DNA from: Marthasterias glacialis
Taxonomy: Eukaryota > Echinodermata > Asteroidea > Forcipulatida > Asteriidae
Length of the DNA stretch: 64,000 nt
Direction: 5' to 3'
NCBI GenBank assembly: GCA_911728455.2
Contig: OU452219.1
Location: 6,136,320 to 6,200,319, forward strand
Part shown: piece by piece, positions 12,871-27,200 of the stretch
Layout: each line of letters opens with the position of its first letter
Position numbering within the stretch: the stretch's first letter is position 1
Notes under the pieces: model-generated
Seen by the model: only the letters and a program-made list of their open reading frames with translations
Told to the model about the DNA's origin: nothing
Databases searched by the model: none
Translations under genes and position numbers: made by a program

Positions 12871-15800
12871 CACTTCATCAGTTGCTCAATGCTCCGAGCA
12901 AGCACATCCACAAAGTTCTGCTGCCTCGACGCAGAGTTTGACAACCTCCTGACAGGGCCTTTTGAGTCAGCCACTGCGGCACTGGCAGTACTGGTGGATG
13001 GCACATCTTGACTAGACGTCTCGTTCCTTGGTTCTTGTTTCTCTTCATGGAAGGGGGACTTCGGCCTCTCATTCTCTGCAGTCTTGGTGTCCGATGAGGA
13101 AGTCTTAACCCCTTCTGCATCTGATGATGACTGCTTCTTCTCTTCTGTTGTCTGCTTGTCTTGTGCATCTTCCTTGACACCATTGTCATGAGGGCTGGCT
13201 GAATCTCTTGTCTCCTGCTCGGGTTTGTCATTCTTCGGCGGGGTGACGTCATCGGCATCCTTCTTCTCTTGGTCTTTGGTGGACGCTTCGGGAGAATGTC
13301 TCTCTTGTGTCTCTGCATTTTCTGGACTTAGCTTGATTTTCTTTCTGGGGACAGCCTCCGAGTCAGCATCTTTGATAAAAAAAAATACAAATAAATGTTA
13401 TCAAGCTGTTAGCATATATTAAACTTTCTGGTTTAAGTTTTTTCAAAAATTCACATTTGAGAGGAACCTCTAACAGAAAACAAGGAAGTGTTTAACGGAA
13501 GTTTATAAAAAACAATTCTTAGAAAAAATAAAACACCAAAACAAAACACACAATCAAAACAACTTTCAATTCGTAAAAAGTCAGCCCATCATTAATGAAT
13601 CTCCAACAAAATACAGCTTGAATTTTGTCAGAAATTATAAATTGAGTAACTTCACACCTATAATACATTAAAAAAAAAAATTTTCATAAAGAATTCTTTT
13701 TAAGCAACCACAAAAATCACCCAAGATTCTTTCCGTACCTTGATCGCTCTCCTCACCGTTGACCTCCTCCTTGTCATTGACCTCTGGTCCCGACCTTTGA
13801 ACTCTACTGACCTCAGCCAACCTGGCTTCTCTGTCTCTTCTGCAGGCTGTCAGGATGTGTTGGAGGGCGGGCGGGAAGCGTGGGTCCATGGCTCGCGGGG
13901 GCACCACAGAGAACATCAAGAGGAGGGCTCGGATATCCTGATACACAGCAAAGAACAAATCAATTAATGTTATCTTGTCAAATCTAGTAGATGTAATAAA
14001 TGCATCAGGGATAAAGAAGAATATTATTTTGGTTTGACCTAACACTGACCTGTGACTGTATACCCCGTGTTTTTCGAGTCCCCTTTTTCGAAATGTAGTT
14101 CCATATTCTTAAATGGCATATCCCTTTCAATCAAAGAAAACCAATCAATTCGATAAGTCATAAACAAAAAAAACCCTTGAGGATTTGCACAGTTCAGTTC
14201 AGAGTTCTTTATTCACATAACAAAGAGGGGGGAGCAATCTTCCAGCGAGGTACTTACCCCATTGAGTTTATAAGCCATGAGCTTGAGTTCATCTTGCTTG
14301 TAGCGATCAACGTCTTCCGTCTCCCCTAGTATGCCACAGATGATGGAGTCTACTACAGACTCCCAGGTATTGCACAGGATTTGTTTGTATACCTGTCATA
14401 ACAAGAATAACATGTCAAGTCATCTCAGATAAACAAATCTGCTTGAGCAGAAAATGTTGCTAAGCAATTTTATCTGCTAAGCAAAAAATAGCAGGGTACC
14501 AGTCATCACTAACTTAATTACACTTTACTTTATCCATACTCGTTTTTATTGTTTATCTTTTACTTATTGTTTATTTTTTCTTTTGGACAAGATGCAGGGT
14601 GTTCCCATTTTGTGTGTTTCTTACATTAGGCCTATTATTGAGTGTAATTTTACATGTTTGTGTCTTTTATTGACTATTTGTAAGTGCCTGGGAGCTTTTT
14701 AATAAAAGGATTTGGCGTTATATAAATTTTTAAATATTACTATTATTATTACTTTGGCTGGCAACCAATTTCTTCTAAGCAATAATTCTATGTGCTCGGC
14801 AAATAATCCTTGGAAGACCTCATTTGCAAGTTGTTATACAGATGTGTTCAATCAAGCTATATTAACAAGCAAGCATTACAGCAAAGCAAGCAAAAACAAT
14901 AAAAGAAGGAACATAAATACCCAGGTCATGTACCTGGATTAGGTGAACTAGCCCGAATGCAGTGCAGGGCTGCACGCACGCACGACAACAACAACATCAA
15001 CAACAACAAACAATCAATAAATGATTTTTAATAGGCTAAATGCTATACAAGAAGGAAAAGACAATTTTATGACAGCCAAAAAGCAATGAACTGTACTGTG
15101 GAAAAGAAAAACATTTTAAACCGAACTTTTGTTTCCGATCTGAAAGACCATACAAAAGGAGCAATAAACAAACAAAATACAACAGGAAAAGACACATAGT
15201 GCCATCGACACATAGTGCCACAGAATGCAAATTAAAAAGTTTCACCAACAAATTGCTAAAATACAAAACCTGTAAGAAAAAAAAACATACAAGAGCCAAT
15301 AGGAAAAGAAACAGAATACCATATAAAACCGCAGGGAAGCCAAATAATACACTGGTTATTCCCCTACAAGTGGCCTACATGTATACATTCTCATATGATA
15401 TCATGACATTGTTTCATCAAAGAAATGCAACCCATAGGAAAATACAGAATACAGAACACTCTTACAGAACACTCTTACAGAATACTCTACAGAATACTCC
15501 ACAGAATACTCTACAGAATACTCTTACAGAACACCCTACAGAATACTCTTACAGAATACTCTACAGAATACTCCACAGAATACTCTACAGAATACTCCAC
15601 AGAATACTCTACAGAATACTCTTACAGAATACTCTACAGAATACTCTTACAGAATACTCTACTCACCTTAGGGAAGAATATACAGAAGAATGAGTTGATG
15701 TCTGGATTGTTGAAGGATGTCCTCTCATCTAGTAGGATACCATCTACGTAATCATGGAATGTATGGAGGCTACAGAGGAGCTGCACACCAGTCTTATCGC

Positions 15801-18249
15801 TTCCCTGTCAGGAAATGACATGAGTAAAGAATCAAGATAGAGCAGAAATGGAATCTCATGCACTGGTAAATTATTTATATGATAATGTTCACTTTTCACT
15901 AGGATATTCCAAGCAAACCCGTAGTCCCAACAACAAGTTCTATTCGGGAATGTATTTGGTATCTTAAATTTTGGTACTTATCTAAAAAGATAACTTTGGT
16001 TTTTACATGTACAGCATATAATCACTTGGTGAAATCTGGCTTTTCCAGATGGAATAGTCTAGATTTTACCAAGTGATTATAATCTCCGACAATGCGCTCA
16101 TCATATACATCCAATATTTGTATATTATTCACTATACCTCAGAATGGTAGATGAGTTTCCACAGCTTGGCAAACCAGTCAAGCTGAAGGGGTACACCTTC
16201 CAGTGCAACCAACCCACCTGCAAAAAATACACAACAATAACACCGTCAATGACACACACACTTTTTCTTGAACTTTTTAAACATCCTGGAATAAATTGGG
16301 GACATGTTTATTCGGAAAGGAGAGTACACATTCCATTACTTAACAATTCACTGCTTTTCCTTAAGAAATAGCATGGTATAAATCTACATAGATCAAGTAT
16401 ACAATTGACCGTGCAAGTCTTGCACATACTGTACGATGTTTCGTTCACACTGTAAAGCAATGTACGCGGAACGACAAATTTTGAGTTCACACAAGACCTG
16501 CGTATTCTATTCAATCAAGTTTAGTTTTGCCCCTCTTGGTAAAATGAAGAGCCAACGTAAATTAAATCTTCCTAACATAAGAATGGAGGTTGCTGAGGGA
16601 AAAAAAGAGAGGTGAGGAAGTCTTAAATGACTGTTACAAGACCGGGTTACCACTTTTATTTTTCCCATTCATAAATACCCTTTTAGTTTGAAAACCTAAG
16701 ATACAGCAGAACCTTTGCTTTCCTTATTTCTTGAATTTTCCATTAACCTTCATGGGCACCATTTTGCAAAACGCTCCACTGTTTTGCAATAGATTTTAAA
16801 CGAGTAGCATTTTGTTGTGCGTAACGCATTTTCAGCGGCTGCGAAAAACATGTGCACCAATACCCACACGGATGGAGTGGTGAATGAAGGTTTGGCCTCA
16901 ACTGACTTCAAACAATTCCAGTAAGCGTTTTACCAGGTAAAACATGCTGTGTGACAGCCCCTGTATCAACACTACCAACTCTACCAAACCATAGGTTACC
17001 GACTACTTACTGAGGTTTATGGTATCCTCCGTAAAGAGGTTGACATTGAGGGCAGTGTGACAGAGCGTCTCTACCAGCTGATGATACGGTAAGAAGTACT
17101 CCTTCAAGGCTGCATCATACGCTGGATCAGAACCCTGTTAACAACAAAAACAACATCATTATTTCTTTTTTTATAATCATGTTTTTTTCCATATTTGCAA
17201 CAAAATCATATCGTTCTTAAATATACACAAAACCAACAACCAGACTATGTTTGGCAACACCAATTGTCTGTTTGTTTGTGTACAGGATACAACAAAGTCC
17301 CCTAAACCAAGTTTAAAACCTGGCTGCAAATGTTCTACTCTCAATGTATGTCTACTGATGAAAAGTTTCAAGGTTGTTAAAGCCTTACATGAGACGTCTC
17401 CAGTTGGCTGGGGTGAAGGAACATCTGAAGCTCTGGTCTCGGAGGCCTGATGCTGGTCTTGTTAGGGGCAGGCTTTGGCATACGTCTTGGGAAATACGGA
17501 CCAGTGGACACTGACATATGGAAACAAAATAAGGGTTTTTATATTTATATGAAAATTATAATAATATTCAATAGTTTCAAAGTGAGTATTATCACAAGCT
17601 TCCTTCCTGTAAGTGAAAGCAGGGCAACCATAAATAAACAAGTTTATAAATGGTGATATAAAAAAGTGTGCATTAAAATGTGTCTGAAAACACCACACAA
17701 AATATATAAATACATATGCAAACTCAAATAACCTTGTTACTGTCTGACCACTCAATATCATCCACTGTGGTTTTGAATGGTCAACTATGCCAGCCTGCAA
17801 TATGATATCAAGTGATGAATGCATCTACACAGTACACAGTCAACCCTCCTACTATTTGACCACTCAATACCATCCACTGTGGTTTTGAATGGTCAACTAT
17901 GCCAGCCTGCAATATGATATCAAGTGGTGAATGCATCTACACAGTACACAGTTAGTTCTGTCTACAGTTGTGTCACCATACACAACCCATGCAGTTGAAT
18001 GGTTTCAAATGGTTGAACAACCCACAGGAAAATGTTACCAAATGTAGGATCGTTAAACCAAAACAATTTTTTTAAAGGCCTCTTCTTTTTCTTTGAATTG
18101 TTACCCAATAGCAGTATCTGATATGGATGTGGCAGTAAACTTACACGGGATGTTATTTGTCTGGAAGTGGTGATGAGCATGGAGAATGATGGGTACCAGT
18201 CTTTGTACACATTCCCTTGGGTAGAGGGTTACCAGTTCGTTCAGTAGGG
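12852..18249 (-). CDS. USP34: USP34 exons: C-terminal region and stop
   Basis: Exons in order: 18145-18249, 17389-17510, 17011-17134, 16138-16217, 15667-15804, 14258-14392, 13739-13937, 12852-13369. The protein continues ALLNELVTLYPRECVQRLVP, TSIRPPRPELQMFLHPS, YHQLVETLCHTALNVNLF, LEGVPLQLDWFAKLWKL, GILLDERTSFNNPDINSF, LNGDIRALLLMFSVVPPRAMDP. The last exon encodes 171 residues of low-complexity, Lys/Glu/Ser-rich, probably disordered sequence with a nuclear-signal-like PRKKIKL, then a short helix VDVLARSIEQLMKCLEQAV before TGA. A 146-residue open frame at 12878-13318 on this strand is a shadow in another frame. The donor of 15667-15804 abuts a minisatellite. Confidence 0.93.
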
Positions 18250-21200
18250 CTGCAAATCAAACACACACAAAATGGAGTAATTCAATTTTTTGAAATTGCA
18301 TGATCCGTTAAAATGGTAGAAACTTGACAGAGCAAACACAATAATGTCTATAAAAAGAACATAGGATTGGAACTGGCCTCTAGCTACTGGGCAAGCTCTG
18401 TGGTCTAATGGTTAGACGTTTGCTCTAGAATGGCAAAGGTCATGGGTTCAAATCCCACCCAAGCAATATGCCAGTGGATTTTATTGTCACAGCACTCAGG
18501 AGAGTATACAGTGCTCGACACACCTCGGTGTATAGATAAAACTCAAATAATAATTAGATAATTGTAAAAAATTCAAGAAACATGTGGAGTAAGAAAGCAA
18601 AATTTATCATAAAATTTAATACATCAAACACAATGTAAATAAAAACGTACAATATAATGGGGAAACATGTAAAAAATAAAATAAAATATTTGTATCAATC
18701 AATCAAATGCAATGAAATTAACACACATGGAAACACACAGCAGAGAAATATCCAAACTACACATAAAAACATAACAGTCCAGAGATATACACTCCTTCGG
18801 AAATGGGTCAACTGGAGTATAATATCATACAGAACAAGTTTCAGTCCAACTACAAACATGAGAAAAGAAAGATAAGTTGTTTTAGCAAATAAGCCCAGTA
18901 AAGCTGCAGAGAAAACGTCACAATATTCAAATATGAAACGAGACACAATGGTAGTCAGGGTTCAAAATGGAGCACTGGACAGAGTCCAGTCATTGGACTG
19001 ATGAGCCAGTCCTGCAGTCTAGCATTTTTCCAAACACATACTTGGTCTATAAAACTATTTCCACTACCCTACGAGCCAAATTCTGCTAGGCGTTTTGACC
19101 AATTATCATCATCAATCCATACCTGCCCACCAAAAAAAATGAAAATAGGAAATAGGAAATAGGAACGCCTTTAGTCGATCTACAAGTCACACCAACAGAC
19201 CTTGCAAAAAGCAAAGTTATCACCCTTTCTTGATCTCGTTACACATAGAAATTGTTGCATTCATTCCTCCCGAAATTGTATGTAACCATTTTGGGGGTTG
19301 CTTTTTCCCATCTTGCTTAATTAAATCGCATGACACTTGCATCTCAGAAGAAGAGAAATTCTCTATCACACGTCGTTTATGTTGTCGTTAAAAACTAGAG
19401 AAGCAACCTTGACTAAATGGCGCCCTCTTTTGTTAATTATTCTCCAACTGTCGGTGAAATAGCGCCCTATTTTTTCCTCCGCGTTTTCAGAAGTCGGAGT
19501 GGTCTGATTTTTTTAGGATTTTAGAACTTAAAATTCGGGACGTTTCCGATTAAATCGGAAGGGTTGGGAGGTATGTGACTCACTCCCAATCACCTAGTGG
19601 TACATCACCACACAAGCCTCTTGACATTGGTAAACCTGGCCTCATGCAAAGCGCAGTCAACTTACCCAGACTTTCTTTCCTGACATTATCCGGCGTGTAA
19701 CAGTTGAGTAACGTTAACAACTTCTGGGCGAATTCCAACCGCTCCTGCCACTGTAACAACGACTGCTTCACGTCTGTCAAACACAAATGTTACAATCTTA
19801 GTTTGCGGAGAACAAAGTAGACATCACAAGGTCGAGCATGTAGATCCCTTGCGTATGATGTCAGGGACTCAAACAGCGCCCTCACTTGGGGGAAAGAAAG
19901 ACCTCTCATTGGCTGAGAGTTGTGGGTTACTCATACGCAGGTGTATGTTACCATTGTTTGACCCCAGCAATGGGGGCACATGCAAGGGGTCTATTAAATA
20001 ACATTGGAAATAAACTAGGAATTGAAGCAATACTCGGCAGAAAGTATTAAGAGCCTAATCTACAAATTATACACCTTTTTCATAATTTTATAAGCAAGGT
20101 ATAGTATTTTTGGTCCCGGGCTTTTAGCTCATGATGGCGTTTTGTAAAATTGCCTCAATAACATTGGTCAGAAATGCATGTGATGTGTACAAAATATGAA
20201 ATGAATGCTAGGCATGTTCCCTTCTTTCCCCCTAACATTTAAAAAAGAAATATTTAGCTGAGGATGACAATTAACCCTCCTACTCTTGGAAACATTTTCC
20301 AGCGAGTTGACCAATCATTTGAAATCATTCAACTACATGGGTTGTGTAGGGTGGGCAACTGTGCACAGAACTGACTGTGTACATGTGTGTACTGCATAGA
20401 TGCACTTACCACACAATACCATATTACAGGCTGGCATGGTTTATCCATCATTCAAAACCATGGTGGATGATATTGAATGGTCAGACAGTAGGAGGGTTAA
20501 TGAAATCTTCTCTCCAAATAAAATTTGTTAAAATAGAATAAAATGTGAGGTTAGTCTCATCCCTTTTGCTTCACAGAGTTGCTTTCTGTCATTTACTGCG
20601 CTACCCCAAACCTCCTCAGCTAGTTGACTATAAATCAGGAAGCTGTGACTCTAGATAGCCTGACTACCTACCTTTTCTATCCCTGTACTTGACGGCACAT
20701 TGTAGAGTCAACAGAGTGATAGAGAGAAGCTCTACCAGATCCCCTGTGACGTGACAAGCCGTTGCCTCTTGGTACATCATGTGTAATGTGTTGAATGCCT
20801 AAAAAACAACAAAATGAAGTCAAAGCCTGTATAACATCAGGACTACACTTTGATTAAACTTTCCAAGACATACTGCAAGGGTAGCAATGCCATATTTTCA
20901 GTTTAACTTTTCTTGCTTTGCTCCATCAGTTTTTTTTTTTTAAACAGTGCTAAAACATTGGTATGTAATAGAGTAAAACCAAAACAATATTCTTTATTAA
21001 TCCCTGATGCAATCATTACATCTACTAAATGGTTTGCGGTATCTCCTGCTAATAACAGGATTGGAAATAGCCTCTCTTCACTTGGCATGCTCAGTGGTTT
21101 AGAGGTCAAGATATCTGTTCTAAGATTGTGGGTTCGAATCCCAACCGAGTAGCCTGTGGATTTTCCATGCAGGACTCTTGAGCATATACAGTGCTTATCA

Positions 21201-24200
21201 CAGAGGGTTTGTTGAGACTTACATCAGCCAGTCTGCTGAGCCCATGGTACGTGATGACGCCCAGTCTGTCTTCATCATTCTCCAGCAACACACGGAACGC
21301 ACTGCAGGGAACAACATCAAATTTCACTCAACGTAAGTAGGATTTAAAACTTAGCATGGTGGAAACACAATCTAGTAAAGTTTGCGGTACCACCATGAGT
21401 TATGGTGGTTCATTGAGTCGTCACACCATCGGTTCTTGTCAGAACTTTGTAGCCTGTCGTGGCCGAGCAATTTAGTGCCCACTTTCATAAAGCTGCTAAG
21501 CACAAAAATTGCTTAGCACAGAAAAAAACAGGTTACCAGCCATAAAACCATGTAATGTATATTGTTCGCTACTGGTTCCCTGCTAATTTTTGCTTAGCAC
21601 AATAATTTACTAAGCACCATTTTCTGTTAAACAGCTTTATAAATTTGGGCCATGTTCTCTACAGATCTTTCCCCTTTGACGTCACGCACAGTGTAAAGTC
21701 GGCCATCTTCATGGGCAAAGATAGTCACTTTTTGACCGCACAACCTTTCCCTTATGCGTAAATACTGCATGAGGCACACGGGAGTTGCATCAACTTCCTT
21801 GCATAATTGGTCAGTAAACCACTAGGCTGCGTTGACAATTTAGAGCACTTGACGCGGCCCAAAGCCAAAACCCATGTTGCCATAAAGATGGCGTCTATCG
21901 GGAACAATGTATAATTAGTGTCTGACCTGATGAGAGTTGTCCAACATGAGCTTCTTTCCAGGCATTCCAGGTAACACTTGAGCGTCATTCTCTTGAATTC
22001 CTGGATCTGTGCACTCTCCTCGCTCGTTATATCCGGCTGACGAGACACAAACAACTTCATCATGCGGAACAGCTCATCCACAACCTGAAGGACAGAAGGA
22101 AAAAAGTGCCTCAGTATATCTGTCTCAGTCTCACTTACGAACAAAATGGACTTCTTAGAGAGCTAATTGACCCCACAAAAGTCACTGCAAAGTCTACTTC
22201 TCATCTCACTGTCAAGAAGGAAACTATAGACCCCTTGAATACGCCGCCATCCCGGAGGACAAACAATGGAAACGCACATGTGTACGTAGTAGAAAAACGG
22301 ATACCATTTGGCAGAATTTTAGTTGTATATTTGTCCTGGATTAACAATTCTCACTAGATTGCTTTTAATGGTATCATCCGTAATATATTATACAAATAAT
22401 GTCTTCATTGTATTTTCAAATTCAATATGTCGTACTTCATTTACTCCCCAGGTGTTGCCATGTTGAACACTAGCGCCCCCAAGTGACACATAACTCTTTG
22501 ATTGCAAAACAAAATCTGAAGCGTGTCCAACGTGAACGATTACGGTTATCATATCCGTACCCGTAGAGTTGCGAAACCACTCTAATACCAAAGGGAAGCC
22601 CCCCAACGTCCCCAAACAACTCTGTGTTCTTACCATAGGGTACTGGCTGGCATAGGGAGTGAGAAACCTGAATGCCCACTGCATGTTTTGATGGACAGCA
22701 AGAGCTCTGGCAAACTGTGGCGACTGTTGGCAGCAGAGACGTAGGAGACCGTAGTAGGCAGGTAACATGATCCTGTTGAACATCACCACCTCTTGGTCGT
22801 CATGATCCGCTCTGAATCAGAAGAAAAAATACAGAACAAATTCAGTGCAAGGGTTGAACATGACCCATTGATAGATTCTGAAAGAGTTGTGAAATCTCTT
22901 CTTGATTGTAATTAAACACAGGAGTGACAGCCATTGCTAACAAAAAAAAAGAAACAGACTATGATACAAATTTAAGGAGGTATGTTGAAATGACAGCAGT
23001 TCAACTTTTCAGTTACCCCTGAATGAGTTATAGAACTGTATCTTCAGCATTAAAGGGATAAAAAAACATGATCTCTCTGTATCTGAAGAAACTAGCAGCT
23101 TCTTTTTTTATTCAAAATGCAGACATAAAAATGTCTGAACTCCGATGAGAGTCTGAAAATCCCTTTAGACACTCTATCAAAGGTTACGATCGTTTGAAAC
23201 TAGGATTTGCATTAATTCAACACCATAACATTACTGAGTTTGTTTTAATGATCATGACCCAAGGTCACTTTTGTCTGAACACACACAACTTTCTAGCATG
23301 CATGATTGAACGACACTTTGATATTCCTTTTTCTATGAGAAGAATTGATGGAACAAGGAGCAAGTGACATCAAAACCACTTACAGGATGTAGTTATATGG
23401 CAGGTGTTTGACTACAGTTGGATTGCTGATGATCAGCTCCACGTTCTCAGGGACGTCCACGCAGGCATTGTACCAGAACTGAAGCATTGCCTAGACAACC
23501 GGGAAAGAAAGAAAAACAAAATTCAGTCATGATCAATGGACCTTATGGACTGACATCATCCCACCGCCATCTTACGAGTTTGAACGAGGATGACACAATG
23601 GAAAGGCACATGATGGGCAAATGAGCAACCTTCTTTTGACCGCTACATGAGGGCGCTCTACTCCAGTGTCATCAAGTACATGAGTACTATTGTAATGTAA
23701 ATTTGAAATTCAATATAGAATCTGTTAATTTTACACAATAACTTCCATTCAATTTTGTTACATCACTAGCTCTTTCATTAAAGCTAACACAGCTCTAATG
23801 AGGTATTTCCACCGAGAAATGGAAAAGATGCCCAGATTTTACTTCTACCATGCAAAGTTTCTAACTCATGAAAATTTTTAGGGCATGTAGTTTGTCAAAC
23901 ATGAAGAAAGTGGCAGGCACATCAAGACTGTATACTGTGTTTTCCAAATGTCAATGAAACAGCTGGGAAACGAAAAAACAAAGGAAATCAGCTGATTAAT
24001 TGAAAAGTTGCATGAATGAAAACGAAACAAGTTTAAATTAGGGTTAAACTCTGTGTTACCACATTGTACCTTGGTAAACTCCAGGGTAATATAAGGTTCA
24101 ATTCTGAGTTACCACTCATTTAACTTCGCAATCCTCCCTTACAAACCTGCTTATTGTGATTGCATGGTATCGGAGGCTCAGATAACTTGGGCTGGTACAG

Positions 24201-27200
24201 GTTCCACAGATCCATGAAAAACTGGGAAAACTGTCAACAGAAAAGTAATATTGAAATATGTAAATAACAGACTTGGGATCAAGCTGTTAAGAAAGTAATA
24301 CCGAGAAGTCAGATGAGGTGAGGTGCTATATGCCAATGTCATCAACCCACTTCTTTGTCAATTTTGGAGTATGAACTTCAACCAATTTCATAGAACTGTT
24401 CCACTGAAAATATTTTGTAGTAGGTTTTATAACGATTAAAACAGAAGCTATTAAATAATTCACAAGAAATATACAATCATCTAGCATTGTAGCTTGTACC
24501 ATAATTTGGCTAGGCAAGACTTGTCCGCTGTCAACTGCACTATGATTATGATTAAGATTAGATGAACTAGGATCAATTTCATTGCCTTTGCTCATTGTGC
24601 AATTCTGCGCATACATTCACTATTCACCCATTATAGGGTTAGTGCCAACTTTCTGTGCTAGCTCTGTAAGCGGACAATGTTTAGTCATTTGAAGTACAAA
24701 AAACACTAACCAACGTTCCTTGCTACCATGAGGTGAAATATGTTACATTCTTTCTCAATTGAAGCAGAATGTAAACAGTTTTCTTCTGGCCTAATTTCTT
24801 CTGCTTTCTTTCTCGTTTCCTTGAAGCCCTCACCTAGAGTGGCCTTGTGCCTTGTGATAGGCGACTTACATAAAAGTAATTTTTACTTTAACTAAGAATT
24901 TTGTTTTTTTCAAACTTTATGTGCCATTTTTTCACTTATAATAATGAAAGGCTATAAATTGGGCCCAGATTTGGGCCCCAGGTTAATATTTTTACTTACA
25001 GTGGCATTTTGCACAAAATGATCATTAACTTTGGCCCACAGCATTAACGTTTAATTTCTGCTCTTTCTGTGTTAGCAAAGAAGTATACACGTAAGACAAA
25101 GACTCTTTGCTTATCAGTGAAACGAATTTACCTAAGAGAGAAATTTTCCGCTGCCTTAAAAAGATTTGCTTACGCTAAGCAGAATTGAGGATATGATGGT
25201 ATACAGTATGGATAGAGTGATACTGAATCACAGTCTGGATCCCTGACTTACCATTCTCTTCTCTATTCTGCTGATGATACAGTGACTGAGTACAGAGAAG
25301 TAAGCAACCAGCTTTGTGGTCCCATGGATAGATGCATCTGATGATAGACAACAATGTTAGTTATCACAAAAGCAAGAGTGGAATATGGAAAACTGTTGCC
25401 CTGCTGCGTCCCATATCCAACAAGGATATGGGAAACAGGCGCTAAATTTTACCGTATTCCACGAGTGTGTGATAAAAAATTTATCTTCAAGCAAACCTGA
25501 TGCACAGCTTAAAATAGAACAATAAGCAGGGAGTGATATGGACCGTGCAATATGGTTTAATATCACAATGTTGTTGTCATGGATCGACCAATCAGAATCA
25601 AGGATTCAAGTTTGCTTGAAGATAACAAACATAATCACCCTGATATCTATTTCTGTTTGAAAGCTTTACAGTTTTAAATTAAACAAAATTACAGGAACAT
25701 AGTAAAATACAAAATACACAAAAAGTTGAATGGAGTGAGAAAAAAACCCAACATTTTCACAGTTCATAAAAACAATACTGAGGTGTAACAGAGCACACAT
25801 ATCCCAGAAGCTACATCAAGGCGCTCTACAATCTAAATAATCCAGTATAACAAAGTTGAACGAAAAGGTTGTTCTGAAGTCTTGCACCGGTATAGCCAAA
25901 AGTACCAACAATCAACATACAACATTTAGTTTGGGGAAAAGAAAACAATAACGAGGAAGAAAAAACAACAATAAAGAACGACTGCAGAATACTGCAAAAT
26001 GTGCTTCCAACGATTGGAACGACTGGAACGATTGGAACGATTGGAACGATTGGAACGATTGGAACGATTGGAACGATTGGAACGATTGGAACGATTGGAA
26101 CGATTGGAACGATTGGAACGATTGGAACGATTGGAACGATTGGAACGATTGGAACGATTGGAACGCTTGGAACGCTTGGAACGATTGTAGCATTTCTTTT
26201 GGCCAAACCATGAGACACATAATAGGTTTGACTTACCGACATAATGCCTTGCTCTTGGCAGGTGTTTGAGTAGGATAGAGTAGATCTGCTGAAGGATTAT
26301 CACAGCTTCTGGATTCAACTGAAAAAGGGGGAAAAAATATTAAAAACTTAAAGATTTTCCATAATGTGGATAATAGGAAATAACTATTATAAGTTATCAC
26401 ACAAGCGCAAGTGGAATACAGACAAATTTAGCGCTTCTGCGTCCCATATCCCACGAGGCCACAGGCCGAATGGGATATGGGACAGGATGCGCTATATTTT
26501 CCCGTATTCCACGAGCGCGAGTGTGATACCAAATTTATCCTCCAGCCAACTTCATACCTTTTTCATGTGCGACGCAGGAGGTTTATCAACTTTGAGCGTT
26601 ATTTCATTAAGAGCAGTATATGTAACGCGCAAAGTTTAGAATGTTATTTTACACTGTCCGTATACGGAGCGTGACGCATGATACTCACAATACGCAGAGT
26701 GCAATTATAGACTACTGGTTTATTATCACACTCCCGTTGAGCAATCTGATTGGATGATTAGCACGTACTGGAAGATAATACTAGTAAACTTTAGCAGGTC
26801 TGAACCATACTCAGATACACCATGATTCCAACATATTTGCATGATTTTGACAGCTTAACCAAGTTCCAATAATCCCGAGTGACTTACTCTAATCTCTTTC
26901 TGCGGACTATGAACTGACCGCGCTGACCGGAAGGACTGTCTGAAGTGAGCGTCGGGAACCAAGGAGATAAGCAAGAAGGCAGCAGCTGTGAAGAGAAAAA
27001 TATCATTTATGAATTGATAAAACTTAATCACACTTATTATTTTTTTTTACCCAAACACCGATGTCATACCACTGTCAGCAGATGTCTCACCACTACACCA
27101 CCGTGCTTGCCCCGGGGCTAGAGGCAGTTTAAACCCTATATTTTAGCATCCGGTACCGCAATGATTTAAAAGATATTAAATTTCCATCAGGGATAAAGAC

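Noticed and set aside
12878..13318. 146-residue basic protein on the minus strand
   Set aside because: Out-of-frame shadow of the last USP34 exon; the true frame is continuous with the upstream exon and ends at 12852.
15199..15751. Two long plus-strand frames with Thr/Glu/Tyr repeats
   Set aside because: They translate the 15443-15664 minisatellite and the antisense of a USP34 exon.
26007..26187. CRISPR-like array
   Set aside because: The repeats are contiguous 9-bp units without spacers in a eukaryotic intron.
25826..26318. Repetitive proteins in three minus-strand and two plus-strand frames
   Set aside because: Artefacts of the 9-bp minisatellite, which keeps several frames open; only 26237-26318 is a real USP34 exon.
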